Shown: piece after piece, positions 34,959 through 43,768 of the stretch
Numbering within the stretch: the first letter of the stretch is position 1
How the letters are laid out: the number at the start of each line of letters is the position of its first letter
Program-made: the position numbers and the translations under genes
NCBI GenBank assembly: GCA_910586535.1
Contig: CAJUHS010000001.1
Coordinates: 310,396-374,395, forward strand
Reading direction: 5' to 3'
DNA from: an uncultured Oscillospiraceae bacterium
GTDB lineage: Bacteria > Bacillota > Clostridia > Oscillospirales > Ruminococcaceae
DNA length: 64,000 nt
Notes under the pieces: generated by a model
What the model saw: the letters and a program-made list of their open reading frames with translations, nothing else
Database searches by the model: none
What the model was told of the DNA's origin: nothing

Positions 34959-35317
34959 CCCAAATGACTCAGGACGAGCTTCTAAAGGCGGCTGTAAAGA
35001 TACTTGACAGCAAAAAGGCGGAGGATATACGCGTTATAGGGATAGGCGACCTCACTATTATTGCCGACTATTTTATTATCGCTGACGGTACTTCCACGAC
35101 CCATACCAAATCTCTGGCGGACGAGCTTGAATTTCGGCTGAAGGAAATGGGCAGGGAGCCGAGACAGGTTCAGGGAAACAACGGTTCCAACTGGATCGTG
35201 CTTGATTATTCGGACGTTGTGATACACATTTTCTATAAGGAGACAAGGGATTTCTATAATCTGGAAAGACTTTGGAGCGACGGTCACGACGTTGACATAA
35301 AACAGTATTTGGAGTGA
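34955..35317 (+). CDS. rsfS: Ribosomal silencing factor RsfS
   Basis: RsfS binds uL14 and blocks 30S/50S joining in starvation. The 120-residue protein has 'IADYFIIADGTSTTHTKSLA' and 'NNGSNWIVLDYSDVVIHIF' with the usual C-terminal 'YNLERLWSD'. It overlaps yqeK by four bases (ATGA). Position after nadD-yqeK is the conserved one. Confidence 0.96.
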   Translation: MTQMTQDELLKAAVKILDSKKAEDIRVIGIGDLTIIADYFIIADGTSTTHTKSLADELEFRLKEMGREPRQVQGNNGSNWIVLDYSDVVIHIFYKETRDFYNLERLWSDGHDVDIKQYLE

Positions 35318-35322
35318 TCGCA

Positions 35323-35712
35323 ATGGCATTGTCGGAAAGCGCGGAAAAGGGCAGGAGAACAGCCGCGATAGCCGCTTTGTTCTGCAATATAGGCGCTGCC
35401 TTGTCACTGCTGACCCTTGATATCCCGCTGGCGCTCATAGGCTTCTGGGTATCGGGCGGCATAAGAAAAGGAAATACCGCAGCACGGAATATATGCATAC
35501 TGCTCCGCGCCGCAGATATATTCTTTTTGCTGATAATCCTGTTTGCCGTGAAAATGGCGGGAGTCCCAGAATGGCTGGATATCCTGCTTATTGCGGCGGC
35601 AGGTCTTATGGCTTTTATAGATATCTGGCTGCTCATAATGCTTACCGGAAATAAAGGTCTTAAACAGTACTTTAGTGAAATGAGCGAAGCGGAATCCAAA
35701 CAAAACCACTGA
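35323..35712 (+). CDS. Small integral membrane protein, unknown function
   Basis: A 129-residue protein with three predicted membrane helices, around 15-35, 55-75 and 82-105 ('LLIAAAGLMAFIDIWLLIML'). A basic N-terminus precedes them and a polar acidic tail follows. Starts at ATG 35323, eight bases after GGAG, six bases after the rsfS stop. No family recognised. It is probably cotranscribed with rsfS and leuS. Confidence 0.75.
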   Translation: MALSESAEKGRRTAAIAALFCNIGAALSLLTLDIPLALIGFWVSGGIRKGNTAARNICILLRAADIFFLLIILFAVKMAGVPEWLDILLIAAAGLMAFIDIWLLIMLTGNKGLKQYFSEMSEAESKQNH

Positions 35713-35759
35713 ATACAACGGATCAGGAATACGCAAAAATATGCAAAGGAATGATAACA

Positions 35760-38165
35760 TTGGAAAAATACGATTATTTGTCCATTGAGAAAAAATGGCA
35801 GAAATACTGGGAGGAACATAATACCTTTAAGGCGGAAACAGGCAGCTCAAAGCCTAAGTTTTACGCGCTGGTGGAGTTCCCCTACCCCTCTGGACACGGT
35901 ATGCATGTAGGACACATAAAAGCTTATTCGGGACTTGAGGTAGTCAGCCGCAAGCGCCGTCTGGAGGGCTATAACGTGCTGTTCCCCATAGGCTTCGACG
36001 CATACGGTCTGCCTACCGAGAATACAGCCGTGAAAACAGGCGTACATCCAAGAATCGTTACGGACAACAACATCGCGAAGTTTACCGATCAGCTCAAGCG
36101 GGTGGGATTCTCCTTTGACTGGTCGAGAGTTATCGACACTACCGACGAAAACTACTATAAGTGGACGCAGTGGATATTCCTGAAAATGTTTGAAAACGGT
36201 CTTGTTTTCCGTGATAAAACTCTGGTAAACTACTGCCCCAGCTGTAAGGTTGTCCTTTCAAACGAGGACTCCCAGGGCGGCAAGTGCGATATATGCCACA
36301 GCGATATCGTCCAGAAGACCAAGGAGGTATGGTACCTCCGCATTACAGAGTACGCTGAAAAGCTTTTGCAGGGTCTTGACAAGGTTAATTATCTGCCAAA
36401 TATCCGCCTCCAGCAGGAGAACTGGATAGGCAAGTCCACGGGCGCGTTTGTGAACTTTACCGTTAAGGAAAACGGCGAGAAGCTCCGCATCTACACCACA
36501 CGTCCCGATACCCTTTACGGCGTAACCTTTATGGTAATCGCTCCCGAGCACCCAATTATCGAGAAGTACCGAGCCAATATTGCCAATATAGACGCTCTGG
36601 ACGCATACAAGGCGGAGTGCGCCAAAAAGAGCGAGTTCGAGCGCACACAGCTTGTCAAGGACAAGACAGGCGTGAAGATCGACGGTCTGACGGCTATAAA
36701 TCCCGTTACCGAAAAGGAAGTGCCTATCTACATTTCAGACTACGTTATGATGGGCTACGGCACAGGCGCAATAATGGCTGTTCCCGCCCATGACAGCCGT
36801 GACTACGACTTTGCAAAGAAGTTCGGCATTGGCATTATCGAGGTCATTAAGGGCGGAGATATTTCCAAGGAGGCCTATACGGGCGACGGCGAAATGGTAA
36901 ACTCCGGCGTACTCAACGGCATTTCCAACAAAAAGGAAGCTATCGAAAAAATGCTTGAAGTCCTTGCGGAAAAGGGATGCGGCGAAAAGGGCATTCAGTA
37001 CAAAATGAAGGACTGGGCGTTCAACCGTCAGCGCTACTGGGGCGAGCCTATTCCTATCGTACATTGCCCGACCTGCGGTATAGTAGCAGTACCTTACGAG
37101 GAGCTGCCACTGAAGCTGCCTCCGGTAAAGGATTTCCAGCCCGGCACTGACGGGGAAAGTCCCCTTGCCAAAATCGACGAGTTTGTGCACTGCAAGTGTC
37201 CCAAGTGCGGCGGCGAAGCACGGCGGGAAACCGATACAATGCCCCAGTGGGCAGGTTCCTCATGGTACTTTTTGAGGTACTGCGACCCCAGCAATGACAA
37301 AGAATTTGCGTCCCAAGAGGCTTTGAAATACTGGATGCCCGTTGACTGGTACAACGGCGGCATGGAGCACGTTACCCGACATATGATATATTCCAGATTC
37401 TGGCACAGATTTTTGTTTGACAAGGGAGAAGTCCCCTGCGACGAGCCTTACGCCAAGAGAACCGCTCAGGGACTTGTTCTCGGACCGGACGGAGAGAAGA
37501 TGAGCAAGTCCAAGGGCAACGTTGTTGACCCCAACGATGTTGTTGAACAGTACGGCGCGGACGTGCTCAGAGTCTATGTTCTGTTCATGGGCGACTATGA
37601 GCAGGCTGCTCCGTGGAGCGAAACAAGCATGAAGGGCTGCAAGCGTTTTCTTGACAGGATATGGGCTTTGCAGGATATGCTTATCGACGGCGAGGAATAC
37701 CGTCCGGAAATGACAAGCTCAATGCACAAAACGATTAAAAAGGTCACCGAGGATATTGAGGCAATGAAGTTCAACACAGCGGTGGCTGCAATGATGACCC
37801 TGCTGAACGAGCTCTATTCCGCGGGAAGCGTTAACAAGGCGGAGCTGAGAAGCCTGCTCATTATTCTGAATCCGTTTGCTCCCCACATTACCGAAGAAAT
37901 GTACAGCAAGCTGTACGGCGGGATACTCAGTGAGCAGCAGTGGGTCAAGTACGACGAAAAGCTCTGCACCGACTCTGTTATTGAGGTCGCAGTTCAGGTA
38001 AACGGTAAGATAAAGGCGAAAATAAACGTCCCTGCGGAGGCTGAACAGGACGAGGTTCTGAGCCTTGCAAAGGCGGACAGAGCGGTCGCTTCGGCTATAG
38101 ACGGAAAGAATATAGTCAAGGAAATTTACGTCAAGGGAAGACTTGTAAATATCGTTGTAAAATAG
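35760..38165 (+). CDS. leuS: Leucyl-tRNA synthetase
   Basis: Charges tRNA-Leu. The roughly 801-residue class I enzyme has the HIGH-type motif 'HVGH' at about residue 50, a CP1 editing domain ('TRPDTLYGVTFMVIAPEHP') and the KMSKS motif in 'GEKMSKSKGNVV' at about residue 580. Zinc-type cysteines sit in 'CPSCKVVLSNEDSQGGKCDIC' and 'CPKCGGEARRETD'. I take the TTG at 35760 as start because AAAGGA lies nine bases before it; the ATG at 35751 directly abuts that site. No T-box leader is visible. Confidence 0.97.
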   Translation: MEKYDYLSIEKKWQKYWEEHNTFKAETGSSKPKFYALVEFPYPSGHGMHVGHIKAYSGLEVVSRKRRLEGYNVLFPIGFDAYGLPTENTAVKTGVHPRIVTDNNIAKFTDQLKRVGFSFDWSRVIDTTDENYYKWTQWIFLKMFENGLVFRDKTLVNYCPSCKVVLSNEDSQGGKCDICHSDIVQKTKEVWYLRITEYAEKLLQGLDKVNYLPNIRLQQENWIGKSTGAFVNFTVKENGEKLRIYTTRPDTLYGVTFMVIAPEHPIIEKYRANIANIDALDAYKAECAKKSEFERTQLVKDKTGVKIDGLTAINPVTEKEVPIYISDYVMMGYGTGAIMAVPAHDSRDYDFAKKFGIGIIEVIKGGDISKEAYTGDGEMVNSGVLNGISNKKEAIEKMLEVLAEKGCGEKGIQYKMKDWAFNRQRYWGEPIPIVHCPTCGIVAVPYEELPLKLPPVKDFQPGTDGESPLAKIDEFVHCKCPKCGGEARRETDTMPQWAGSSWYFLRYCDPSNDKEFASQEALKYWMPVDWYNGGMEHVTRHMIYSRFWHRFLFDKGEVPCDEPYAKRTAQGLVLGPDGEKMSKSKGNVVDPNDVVEQYGADVLRVYVLFMGDYEQAAPWSETSMKGCKRFLDRIWALQDMLIDGEEYRPEMTSSMHKTIKKVTEDIEAMKFNTAVAAMMTLLNELYSAGSVNKAELRSLLIILNPFAPHITEEMYSKLYGGILSEQQWVKYDEKLCTDSVIEVAVQVNGKIKAKINVPAEAEQDEVLSLAKADRAVASAIDGKNIVKEIYVKGRLVNIVVK

Positions 38166-38227
38166 CCGTTTTATATAACCTGCTGAAAAAAAAGAAGATT
38201 TTTTGTGTATATTTTTTTGAATTGCTC

Positions 38228-38257
38228 TTGACAAACGCGGGGCTCATAGGGTATAAT
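38228..38257 (+). promoter_or_regulatory. Promoter of rpsU
   Basis: -35 TTGACA (38228-38233), 18-base spacer, -10 TATAAT (38252-38257). Both hexamers are consensus. Confidence 0.85.
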
Positions 38258-38314
38258 AAAATAGTTGTATCTTGTATATGAGCCTCTGCCTTATGGCAAA
38301 GGGAGGGAATCAAA

Positions 38315-38488
38315 TTGGCAGAAATTCGTGTTGGTAAAAACGAATCCTTGGATACCGCTCTCAAGCGCTTCAAAAGAAGCTGCGCAAAGGACGGCGTTAT
38401 CGCGGAAGTTCGTAAGAGAGAACACTATGAGAAGCCTTCGGTAAAGCGCAAGAAAAAGTCCGAAGCTGCTCGTAAGCGTAAGTATTAA
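38315..38488 (+). CDS. rpsU: Small ribosomal subunit protein bS21
   Basis: A 57-residue basic protein of the 30S subunit, starting with TTG read as Met (MAEIRVGKNESLDTALKRF) and ending KSEAARKRKY, the standard bS21 pattern. A strong GGGAGGG ribosome site lies seven bases before the TTG. It is a single-gene unit with its own promoter and terminator. In this window it is flanked by leuS and efp, not by dnaG or yqeY. Confidence 0.96.
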   Translation: MAEIRVGKNESLDTALKRFKRSCAKDGVIAEVRKREHYEKPSVKRKKKSEAARKRKY

Positions 38489-38507
38489 TTTTGATCAAAA
38501 CGCTTAG

Positions 38508-38541
38508 AAAGCGGGCAGAATTTTATTCTGCCCGTTTAGTT
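38508..38541 (+). terminator. Intrinsic terminator after rpsU
   Basis: GCGGGCAGAAT and ATTCTGCCCGT form an 11-bp stem with a T-rich loop, followed by TTAGTTTG. Confidence 0.8.
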
Positions 38542-38713
38542 TGTGAAAATCGCTTTTTCGGGGTGGATTTCCCGAAGTACGGTATTTTTCACAGGCTTTC
38601 GGAAAAAATATTCTGGTGTTAAAGGAAAAAATACGAAAAACACTTGCAATATCAAAAAAAATGTAGTAAAATATAGGTAAGCTTTTTATGCGGTATTTTC
38701 CGCCAAAAAAATT

Positions 38714-38820
38714 TATACTGATTCACAATCGGAAAGCACACAAAAAATCAAGCAAGAATTTGCATATATGATTTTTGCGCGGATTTTTTGTATGTACTTT
38801 ACACTGCGGATCAGGATTAA
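38714..38820 (-). repeat. Dispersed palindromic element, copy E (reverse orientation)
   Basis: A 107-bp element upstream of efp. Its reverse complement has the same order as the other copies: ATCCTGATCCGC end, AAAAAATCCGCGCAAAAATC, core ATATGCAAATTCTTGCTTGA, and GTGAATCAGTAT end. It is the only copy inverted relative to A-D. It lies only 15 bases before the efp start, so it probably holds or replaces part of the efp 5' region. Confidence 0.85.
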
Positions 38821-38835
38821 GGATGGTTAAGTTAT

Positions 38836-39393
38836 ATGATTACAGCAGGCGATTTCAGAAACGGCGTTACCTTTGAAGAGGACGGAAACGTGCTTCAGGT
38901 TGTTGAATTTCAGCACGTTAAACCCGGAAAGGGCGCGGCTTTCGTAAGAACCAAGATCAAGAACGTTATCACAGGCTCCGTAGTTGAAAAGAGCTACAAT
39001 CCCTCGGCTAAGTTCCCCACGGCTTTCGTTGAAAGAAAGGATATGCAGTATTCCTACACCGACGGTGACCTGTACTATTTTATGGATCCCGAGACCTACG
39101 AGCAGGTTCCTATCAGCAGCGCAGAGCTTTCAGACAACTTTAAGTTTGTTAAGGAGGAAATGATCTGCAAAGTTTGCTCCTACAAGGGCAAGGTTTTTGC
39201 TGTAGAGCCTCCCAACTTTGTAGACTTAGTCGTAAGCCAGACTGAACCCGGCTTTGCGGGAAATACGGCTACAAACGCAACTAAACCCGCTACACTTGAA
39301 ACCGGTGCAGAGGTAAGAGTTCCCCTCTTTATTAACGAGGGCGAAACTATCAGGATCGACACAAGAACGGGCGAGTACATGGAACGCGCTTGA
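38836..39393 (+). CDS. efp: Elongation factor P
   Basis: EF-P relieves ribosome stalling at proline runs. The 185-residue protein has the KOW-like N-domain with Lys32 in 'KPGKGAAF', the site that is modified in many bacteria, followed by two OB domains and the C-terminal signature 'IRIDTRTGEYMERA'. Length is exact for the family. The region just upstream is repeat copy E, so the promoter position is unclear. No modification enzyme gene is present nearby. Confidence 0.97.
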   Translation: MITAGDFRNGVTFEEDGNVLQVVEFQHVKPGKGAAFVRTKIKNVITGSVVEKSYNPSAKFPTAFVERKDMQYSYTDGDLYYFMDPETYEQVPISSAELSDNFKFVKEEMICKVCSYKGKVFAVEPPNFVDLVVSQTEPGFAGNTATNATKPATLETGAEVRVPLFINEGETIRIDTRTGEYMERA

Positions 39394-39502
39394 TCCGTAA
39401 GTTCCGGTCAGTTTAAGTGTCCCCGCTGTTAAATATTTGCCGTATTTAACGGCGCCGGCCGCCTCAGACGGTCAGGACAAATGCTATTTGTCTATACGGA
39501 TA

Positions 39503-39531
39503 TTGTCATAAAATATCCAAACGAATACTAT
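39503..39531 (+). promoter_or_regulatory. Possible promoter of the acidic Cys-rich protein
   Basis: -35 TTGTCA (39503-39508), 17-base spacer, -10 TACTAT (39526-39531). A small GTTAAAT...ATTTAAC hairpin upstream may end efp transcription. Confidence 0.5.
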
Positions 39532-39578
39532 ATAAAAACAACAGCCGTATAAACGGCGTGCAAAAAGGAGGATCATCT

Positions 39579-40016
39579 ATGAAGCTTGGTGAAAAGGTCG
39601 CTTATCTTAAGGGGCTTATCGAAGGTCTGGAGATCGACGGTTCCACAAAGGAAGGCAAGGTCATACTGGCTGTTGCCGATATTCTTGACGAGGTTGCCGT
39701 TACGTCTGAAGATATGCAGGATCAGATTGACGAGATCGTGGAAGTTGTTGATGCTATCGACGAGGATCTCGGAGAGGTTGAACGCGATTTTTACGATGCT
39801 GACGACTGCTGCTGCGACGATGACGACTACTGCGAGTGTGACGATGACGACTGCGAATGCGGCTGCGATGACGATGATGAGCTTTACGAGGTAGTATGTC
39901 CCAGCTGCGGAGACACTATCTGCCTTAACGAAGGTATGCTTGAGGAGGGTTCCATGACCTGTCCTGGCTGCGGCGAGCTTCTTGAGTTTGACTTCGGCGG
40001 CGACGCGGAAGAATAA
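39579..40016 (+). CDS. CD1247-type protein with Asp/Cys-rich segment and zinc ribbon
   Basis: A 145-residue protein of unknown function. The N-terminal helical domain (about 1-70, MKLGEKVAYLKGLIEGLEID) resembles the one annotated CD1247 N-terminal domain in Clostridia. A segment of alternating Asp and Cys follows at about 75-100 (CCCDDDD, CECDDDD, CECGCDDDD pieces), and then a C-terminal zinc ribbon (CPSCGDT...CPGCGEL). The central segment could bind several metal ions. AAAAAGGAGG precedes the ATG. It lies between efp and the riboflavin uptake unit. Confidence 0.85.
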   Translation: MKLGEKVAYLKGLIEGLEIDGSTKEGKVILAVADILDEVAVTSEDMQDQIDEIVEVVDAIDEDLGEVERDFYDADDCCCDDDDYCECDDDDCECGCDDDDELYEVVCPSCGDTICLNEGMLEEGSMTCPGCGELLEFDFGGDAEE

Positions 40017-40052
40017 TTTTCCGTCAGAATTTTCAATCGAATAAATGCAATC

Positions 40053-40190
40053 TGTTTCAAGGCGAGGTGCAATTCCTCACCGGCGGTAAAAAGTTGCCCA
40101 TGCAATTTTGAGTCCGCGAGCGGCATATAAAAATATGTTGTTGATTCGGTGTGATTCCGAAACCGACGGTATAGTCCGGATGAAAGAAAC
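40053..40190 (+). promoter_or_regulatory. FMN riboswitch (RFN element)
   Basis: The classic order is present: GGCGAGGTGCAATTCCTCAC, CGGCGGT, GAGTCCGCGAGCG, GATTCGGTGTGATTCCGAA, CCGACGGTATAGTCCGGATG and AAAGAAAC. Binding of FMN would lower expression of the downstream riboflavin transporter. All six helices of the family can be traced by eye. Confidence 0.96.
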
Positions 40191-40308
40191 AAACGCTGAT
40201 ACCAAATTTTGGTACTATGCGGTGAGTACGTCCGTGGAAAGAAATTTCTGCGGGCGTTTTCTGTTGCAGACTGCTTTATTAATAATCTTATTAAAAGGTG
40301 GTAATCTT

Positions 40309-40983
40309 ATGGCAAAATCTGTAACTCTTGGGAACAAATCCCGCATGGACGTGAAAAAGCTTGTAACGCTGTCCCTTATGACCGCGATTGCGTACCTGAC
40401 AGTATTTGTTTTCAGAATACCCGTGGTAATGTTTCTGAAGTACGAACCGAAGGACGTTATAATCACTATCGGCGGATTCATGTTCGGGCCGCTTGCCTCC
40501 GTGATAATGTCGGCGGTTGTATCGCTGGTTGAAATGGTTACGATAAGCGGCACGGGACCTATCGGCGCGCTTATGAATTTTATTTCCACGACGGCTTTTG
40601 CCTGCACCGCTTCTATCCTGTACAAAAAGATACATACCATTAAGGGCGCGGTGACGGGTCTTGCCTGCGGCACGATTTTCATGACGCTGATGATGCTCGC
40701 GTGGAATTACCTTATCACGCCGCTCTATATGGGTACTCCCAGAGAGACCGTTGCGGAAATGCTTTTGCCTGTCTTTCTCCCCTTTAATCTTCTGAAGGCA
40801 GTACTGAACAGCGCATTGACCGTTATGCTCTATAAGCCACTGACTCAGATAATGCGCAAAGCCCGCGTACTTCCCGAAACTTCCGGCAACGCAGCCGGAG
40901 CAAAACGTTACGTCTGGGTATACGTTATTGCGGCATTTGCGGTGCTGACCTGCGCGGCGGTAATTATTATCTGGAACTTGTAA
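40309..40983 (+). CDS. ribU: Riboflavin ECF transporter S component RibU
   Basis: Membrane substrate-binding subunit that brings in riboflavin together with the EcfA/A'/T energising module. The 224-residue sequence has about six hydrophobic helices and the family signature near 'FLKYEPKDVIITIGGFMFGP', with 'GPIGALMNFISTTAF'. ATG at 40309 has AAAAGGTGG upstream. Control by the FMN riboswitch 120 bases upstream is direct support. EcfAAT genes are not in the window. Confidence 0.95.
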   Translation: MAKSVTLGNKSRMDVKKLVTLSLMTAIAYLTVFVFRIPVVMFLKYEPKDVIITIGGFMFGPLASVIMSAVVSLVEMVTISGTGPIGALMNFISTTAFACTASILYKKIHTIKGAVTGLACGTIFMTLMMLAWNYLITPLYMGTPRETVAEMLLPVFLPFNLLKAVLNSALTVMLYKPLTQIMRKARVLPETSGNAAGAKRYVWVYVIAAFAVLTCAAVIIIWNL

Positions 40984-41182
40984 AAATACAAGAAAACCAA
41001 TCGGCCGTATAAACATCCCCCAATTATACGAACGTCGCAAAAAACTATGGCGAAAAAAATTAAGTATTGAACTGACTTTGCAGTCTATGCGGAGTCAGTT
41101 TTGATTTAAGCTGAATATGCTGAGCGCTGAGTACTAAGCACTGCACACTTCATGCCTAAATTCTGTTTTTTGACTAAAAGTA

Positions 41183-41211
41183 TTGAAAAATCTATTGAAA
41201 TATTGTATAAT
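41183..41211 (+). promoter_or_regulatory. Promoter of the SPFH/zinc-ribbon/TPM module
   Basis: -35 TTGAAA (41183-41188), 17-base spacer, -10 TATAAT (41206-41211). Confidence 0.7.
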
Positions 41212-41261
41212 ATATTCATGTTTATCCTTGAATCCAATCAAACGAAAGGAAGTTGTTACAT

Positions 41262-42596
41262 ATGGGTCTTATTAAAGCGGCCGTCAGCACCGTTAGCGGC
41301 ATTCTTGCCGATCAGTGGAAGGAATTTTTTTACTGCGAAGCTATGAGCAATGACATCCTTGTCCAGAAGGGACGCAAAAAAGTAAACGGCAAATCCTCCA
41401 ATACAAGCGGAAGCGATAACGTTATAACCCAAGGCTCCGGCATCGCCGTTGCGGACGGTCAGTGCATGATAATCGTCGAGCAGGGAAAGATACTCGACGT
41501 ATGCGCGGAGCCGGGCGAGTACACCTTTAATATTTCTGGCGAGCCCTCCATTTTTGCCGGCGACTTGGGCACAAGCATTAAAGAAACTTTCGGCAGCGTC
41601 GTTGACCGTTTCGCTCACGGAGGTCAGGCTTCAACGGATACCCGTGTGTACTATTTCAATACAAAAGAAATTTTAGGCAATAAATACGGTACTCCAAATC
41701 CGGTTCCGTTCAGAGTAGTTGACAGGAACATCGGTCTGGATATCGACGTTTCCATTCGCTGCAACGGCGAGTACTCCTACCGTATCATCGACCCGCTTCT
41801 TTTCTACTCTAACGTATGCGGAAACGTACGCGACGTGTACCGCAGAAGCGAAATAGACAGTACCCTCAAAACCGAGCTTATGACTGCTCTGCAGCCCGCG
41901 TTTGCAAAAATTTCCGATATGGGTATCCGCTACAGCGCTCTGCCCGGTCACACTATGGAGATAGCAGACGCTCTCAACGAGGTGCTTTCCAAAAAGTGGA
42001 CGGAGCTTCGGGGTATTAAGATATCCTCTTTCGGAGTAAACTCAGTTACCTGCTCTCCCGAAGACGAGAAGATGATAAAGGATCTCCAGCGCAGAGCTGT
42101 TAACCGCGATCCGTCCATGGCGGCGGCTACTATGGTTGAAGCCCAGAGCGCAGCCATGCAGTCGGCGGCGAGAAACAGCGCCGGAGCCATGACAGGCTTT
42201 ATGGGCATGGGTATGGCTCAGCAGTCCGGAGGTATCAACGCTCAGGCTCTTTTCGGAATGGCTGCTCAAAATCAGGCTGCTCATGTTGCTCAGGCACAGT
42301 CTGTGCAGCAGTCTGCCCCCGCTAACGGCTGGACCTGTTCCTGCGGTACCGTAAATACGGCAAAATTCTGTTCGGAGTGCGGAAATCCCAAACCTGCGCA
42401 GTCTGCGCAGGGCTGGACTTGTTCCTGCGGAACAGTCAACAAGGGTAAATTCTGCGCAGAATGCGGAAAACCCAAGCCTGCTGGAGTTCCCCTGTACCGC
42501 TGCGACAAGTGCGGCTGGGAACCCGAAGACCCTGCAAATCCGCCGAAGTTCTGTCCCGAATGCGGCGACAAATTTGACGAGAACGATATTAAGTAG
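41262..42596 (+). CDS. SPFH-domain protein with C-terminal zinc ribbons (YdjI-like)
   Basis: A 444-residue protein. N-terminal SPFH-type domain (about 1-290) with the family start GLIKAAVSTVSGILADQWKE and 'GQCMIIVEQGKI'. Then an Ala/Gln/Met-rich linker and three C-terminal zinc modules: CSCGTVNTAKFCSECG, CSCGTVNKGKFCAECG and CDKCGWEP...CPECG. B. subtilis YdjI is the closest known relative; it is recruited to the membrane by YdjG/YdjH in a PspA-containing system. Here it leads a three-gene unit with a zinc-ribbon protein and a TPM protein. Membrane-stress role is inference. Confidence 0.88.
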   Translation: MGLIKAAVSTVSGILADQWKEFFYCEAMSNDILVQKGRKKVNGKSSNTSGSDNVITQGSGIAVADGQCMIIVEQGKILDVCAEPGEYTFNISGEPSIFAGDLGTSIKETFGSVVDRFAHGGQASTDTRVYYFNTKEILGNKYGTPNPVPFRVVDRNIGLDIDVSIRCNGEYSYRIIDPLLFYSNVCGNVRDVYRRSEIDSTLKTELMTALQPAFAKISDMGIRYSALPGHTMEIADALNEVLSKKWTELRGIKISSFGVNSVTCSPEDEKMIKDLQRRAVNRDPSMAAATMVEAQSAAMQSAARNSAGAMTGFMGMGMAQQSGGINAQALFGMAAQNQAAHVAQAQSVQQSAPANGWTCSCGTVNTAKFCSECGNPKPAQSAQGWTCSCGTVNKGKFCAECGKPKPAGVPLYRCDKCGWEPEDPANPPKFCPECGDKFDENDIK

Positions 42597-42611
42597 AAAA
42601 CAGAAAACAGG

Positions 42612-42643
42612 GGACAGAGAATACATTTCTGTCCCCTTGCTCC
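42612..42643 (+). other. Strong hairpin between the first two module genes
   Basis: AGGGGACAGA and TCTGTCCCCT form a 10-bp stem; outer bases ACAGAAA/TTTCTGT could extend it. There is no T-run, so it may stabilise mRNA or reduce expression of the two downstream genes. Confidence 0.6.
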
Positions 42644-42676
42644 GATTTCTGTTTTCGTATCTGAAAGGTGAGCCTT

Positions 42677-43747
42677 ATGTCTGCACTTATTGAATACAAA
42701 TGTCCGTGCTGCGGCGGCGCTATCGAGTTCAACAGCAACTCCCAGAAAATGAAGTGCCCCTACTGCGATACGGAGTTCGAAATAGAAGCTCTGAAAGAAT
42801 TTACCGAAGCCTCCCAAAGCGTCGGAGACAGTCTCGACTGGGACAGTCCCTCTTCCGAATGGGGCGCTGAGGAAGCCTCGGAAATGAAGGTATACAGCTG
42901 CAAAAGCTGCGGCGGACAGATAGTCGCCGACAATACCACTGCGGCTTCCGCCTGTCCTTACTGCGACAGTCCTATTGTAATGACGGGACAGCTTACGGGA
43001 GGTCTCAAGCCCGACATGATAATTCCTTTTAAGATAGACAAAGAAGCCGCAAAAAATGCGCTGTCGAACTATCTTAAGGGCAAGTTTCTCTTACCGAAAA
43101 GCTTTAAGGACGAGCACCGCATCGACGAGATAAAGGGGGTTTACGTTCCGTTCTGGCTGTTCGACTGCGACGCGGACGCAAATATCCGCTACCGCGCCAC
43201 AAGGGTAAGAAGCTGGCGTTCCGGAGATTACCGCTACACCGAGACCTCACACTACCTGATAGTGCGGAACGGTTCAATAGAGTTTGAAAAGGTACCCGTG
43301 GACGGCTCCGAGAAAATGCCCGACGAGCTTTCCGAAGCAATAGAACCGTACAATTACAGCGGCTGTGTAAATTTTAATACAGCATATCTTGCGGGCTATA
43401 TGGCGGACAAATACGACGTGAGCGCCGAGCAGAGCCGCAGCCGCGCCAACGAGCGGATAAGAAACAGTATCCAGCAGGAATTTAGGAATACTGTCATGGG
43501 TTATGCAACGGTAATTCCCGAAAAAACCGATATACGGCTGAAACACGGAAAGATCCGCTATGCGCTGCTTCCGGTATGGATGCTCAACACCACTTACAAG
43601 GGAAAAGTCTATCGATTTGCCATGAACGGTCAGACAGGCAAGTTTGTGGGCAATCTTCCCGCGGATATGGGAAAGTTCTGGGGACTGTTCGCGTCAGTCG
43701 CCGCGGCTGTCACCGTTCTTGCGTTTATCATTCAGGCGCTTGTCTGA
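42677..43747 (+). CDS. Zinc-ribbon membrane protein (YdjG-like)
   Basis: A 356-residue protein. Two N-terminal zinc ribbons, CPCCGG...CPYCDTEF and CKSCGG...CPYCDSP, are followed by a conserved globular part with 'PFWLFDCDADANIRYRATR' and 'ARANER'-like segments, and one C-terminal membrane helix (FWGLFASVAAAVTVLAF). This is the architecture of B. subtilis YdjG and related 'TFIIB-type zinc finger' proteins. ATG at 42677 follows GAAAGGTGAG. It probably sits in the membrane with the next gene's product. Confidence 0.85.
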   Translation: MSALIEYKCPCCGGAIEFNSNSQKMKCPYCDTEFEIEALKEFTEASQSVGDSLDWDSPSSEWGAEEASEMKVYSCKSCGGQIVADNTTAASACPYCDSPIVMTGQLTGGLKPDMIIPFKIDKEAAKNALSNYLKGKFLLPKSFKDEHRIDEIKGVYVPFWLFDCDADANIRYRATRVRSWRSGDYRYTETSHYLIVRNGSIEFEKVPVDGSEKMPDELSEAIEPYNYSGCVNFNTAYLAGYMADKYDVSAEQSRSRANERIRNSIQQEFRNTVMGYATVIPEKTDIRLKHGKIRYALLPVWMLNTTYKGKVYRFAMNGQTGKFVGNLPADMGKFWGLFASVAAAVTVLAFIIQALV

Positions 43748-43768
43748 ATCGTCTGCGGAGGTTTGCAT

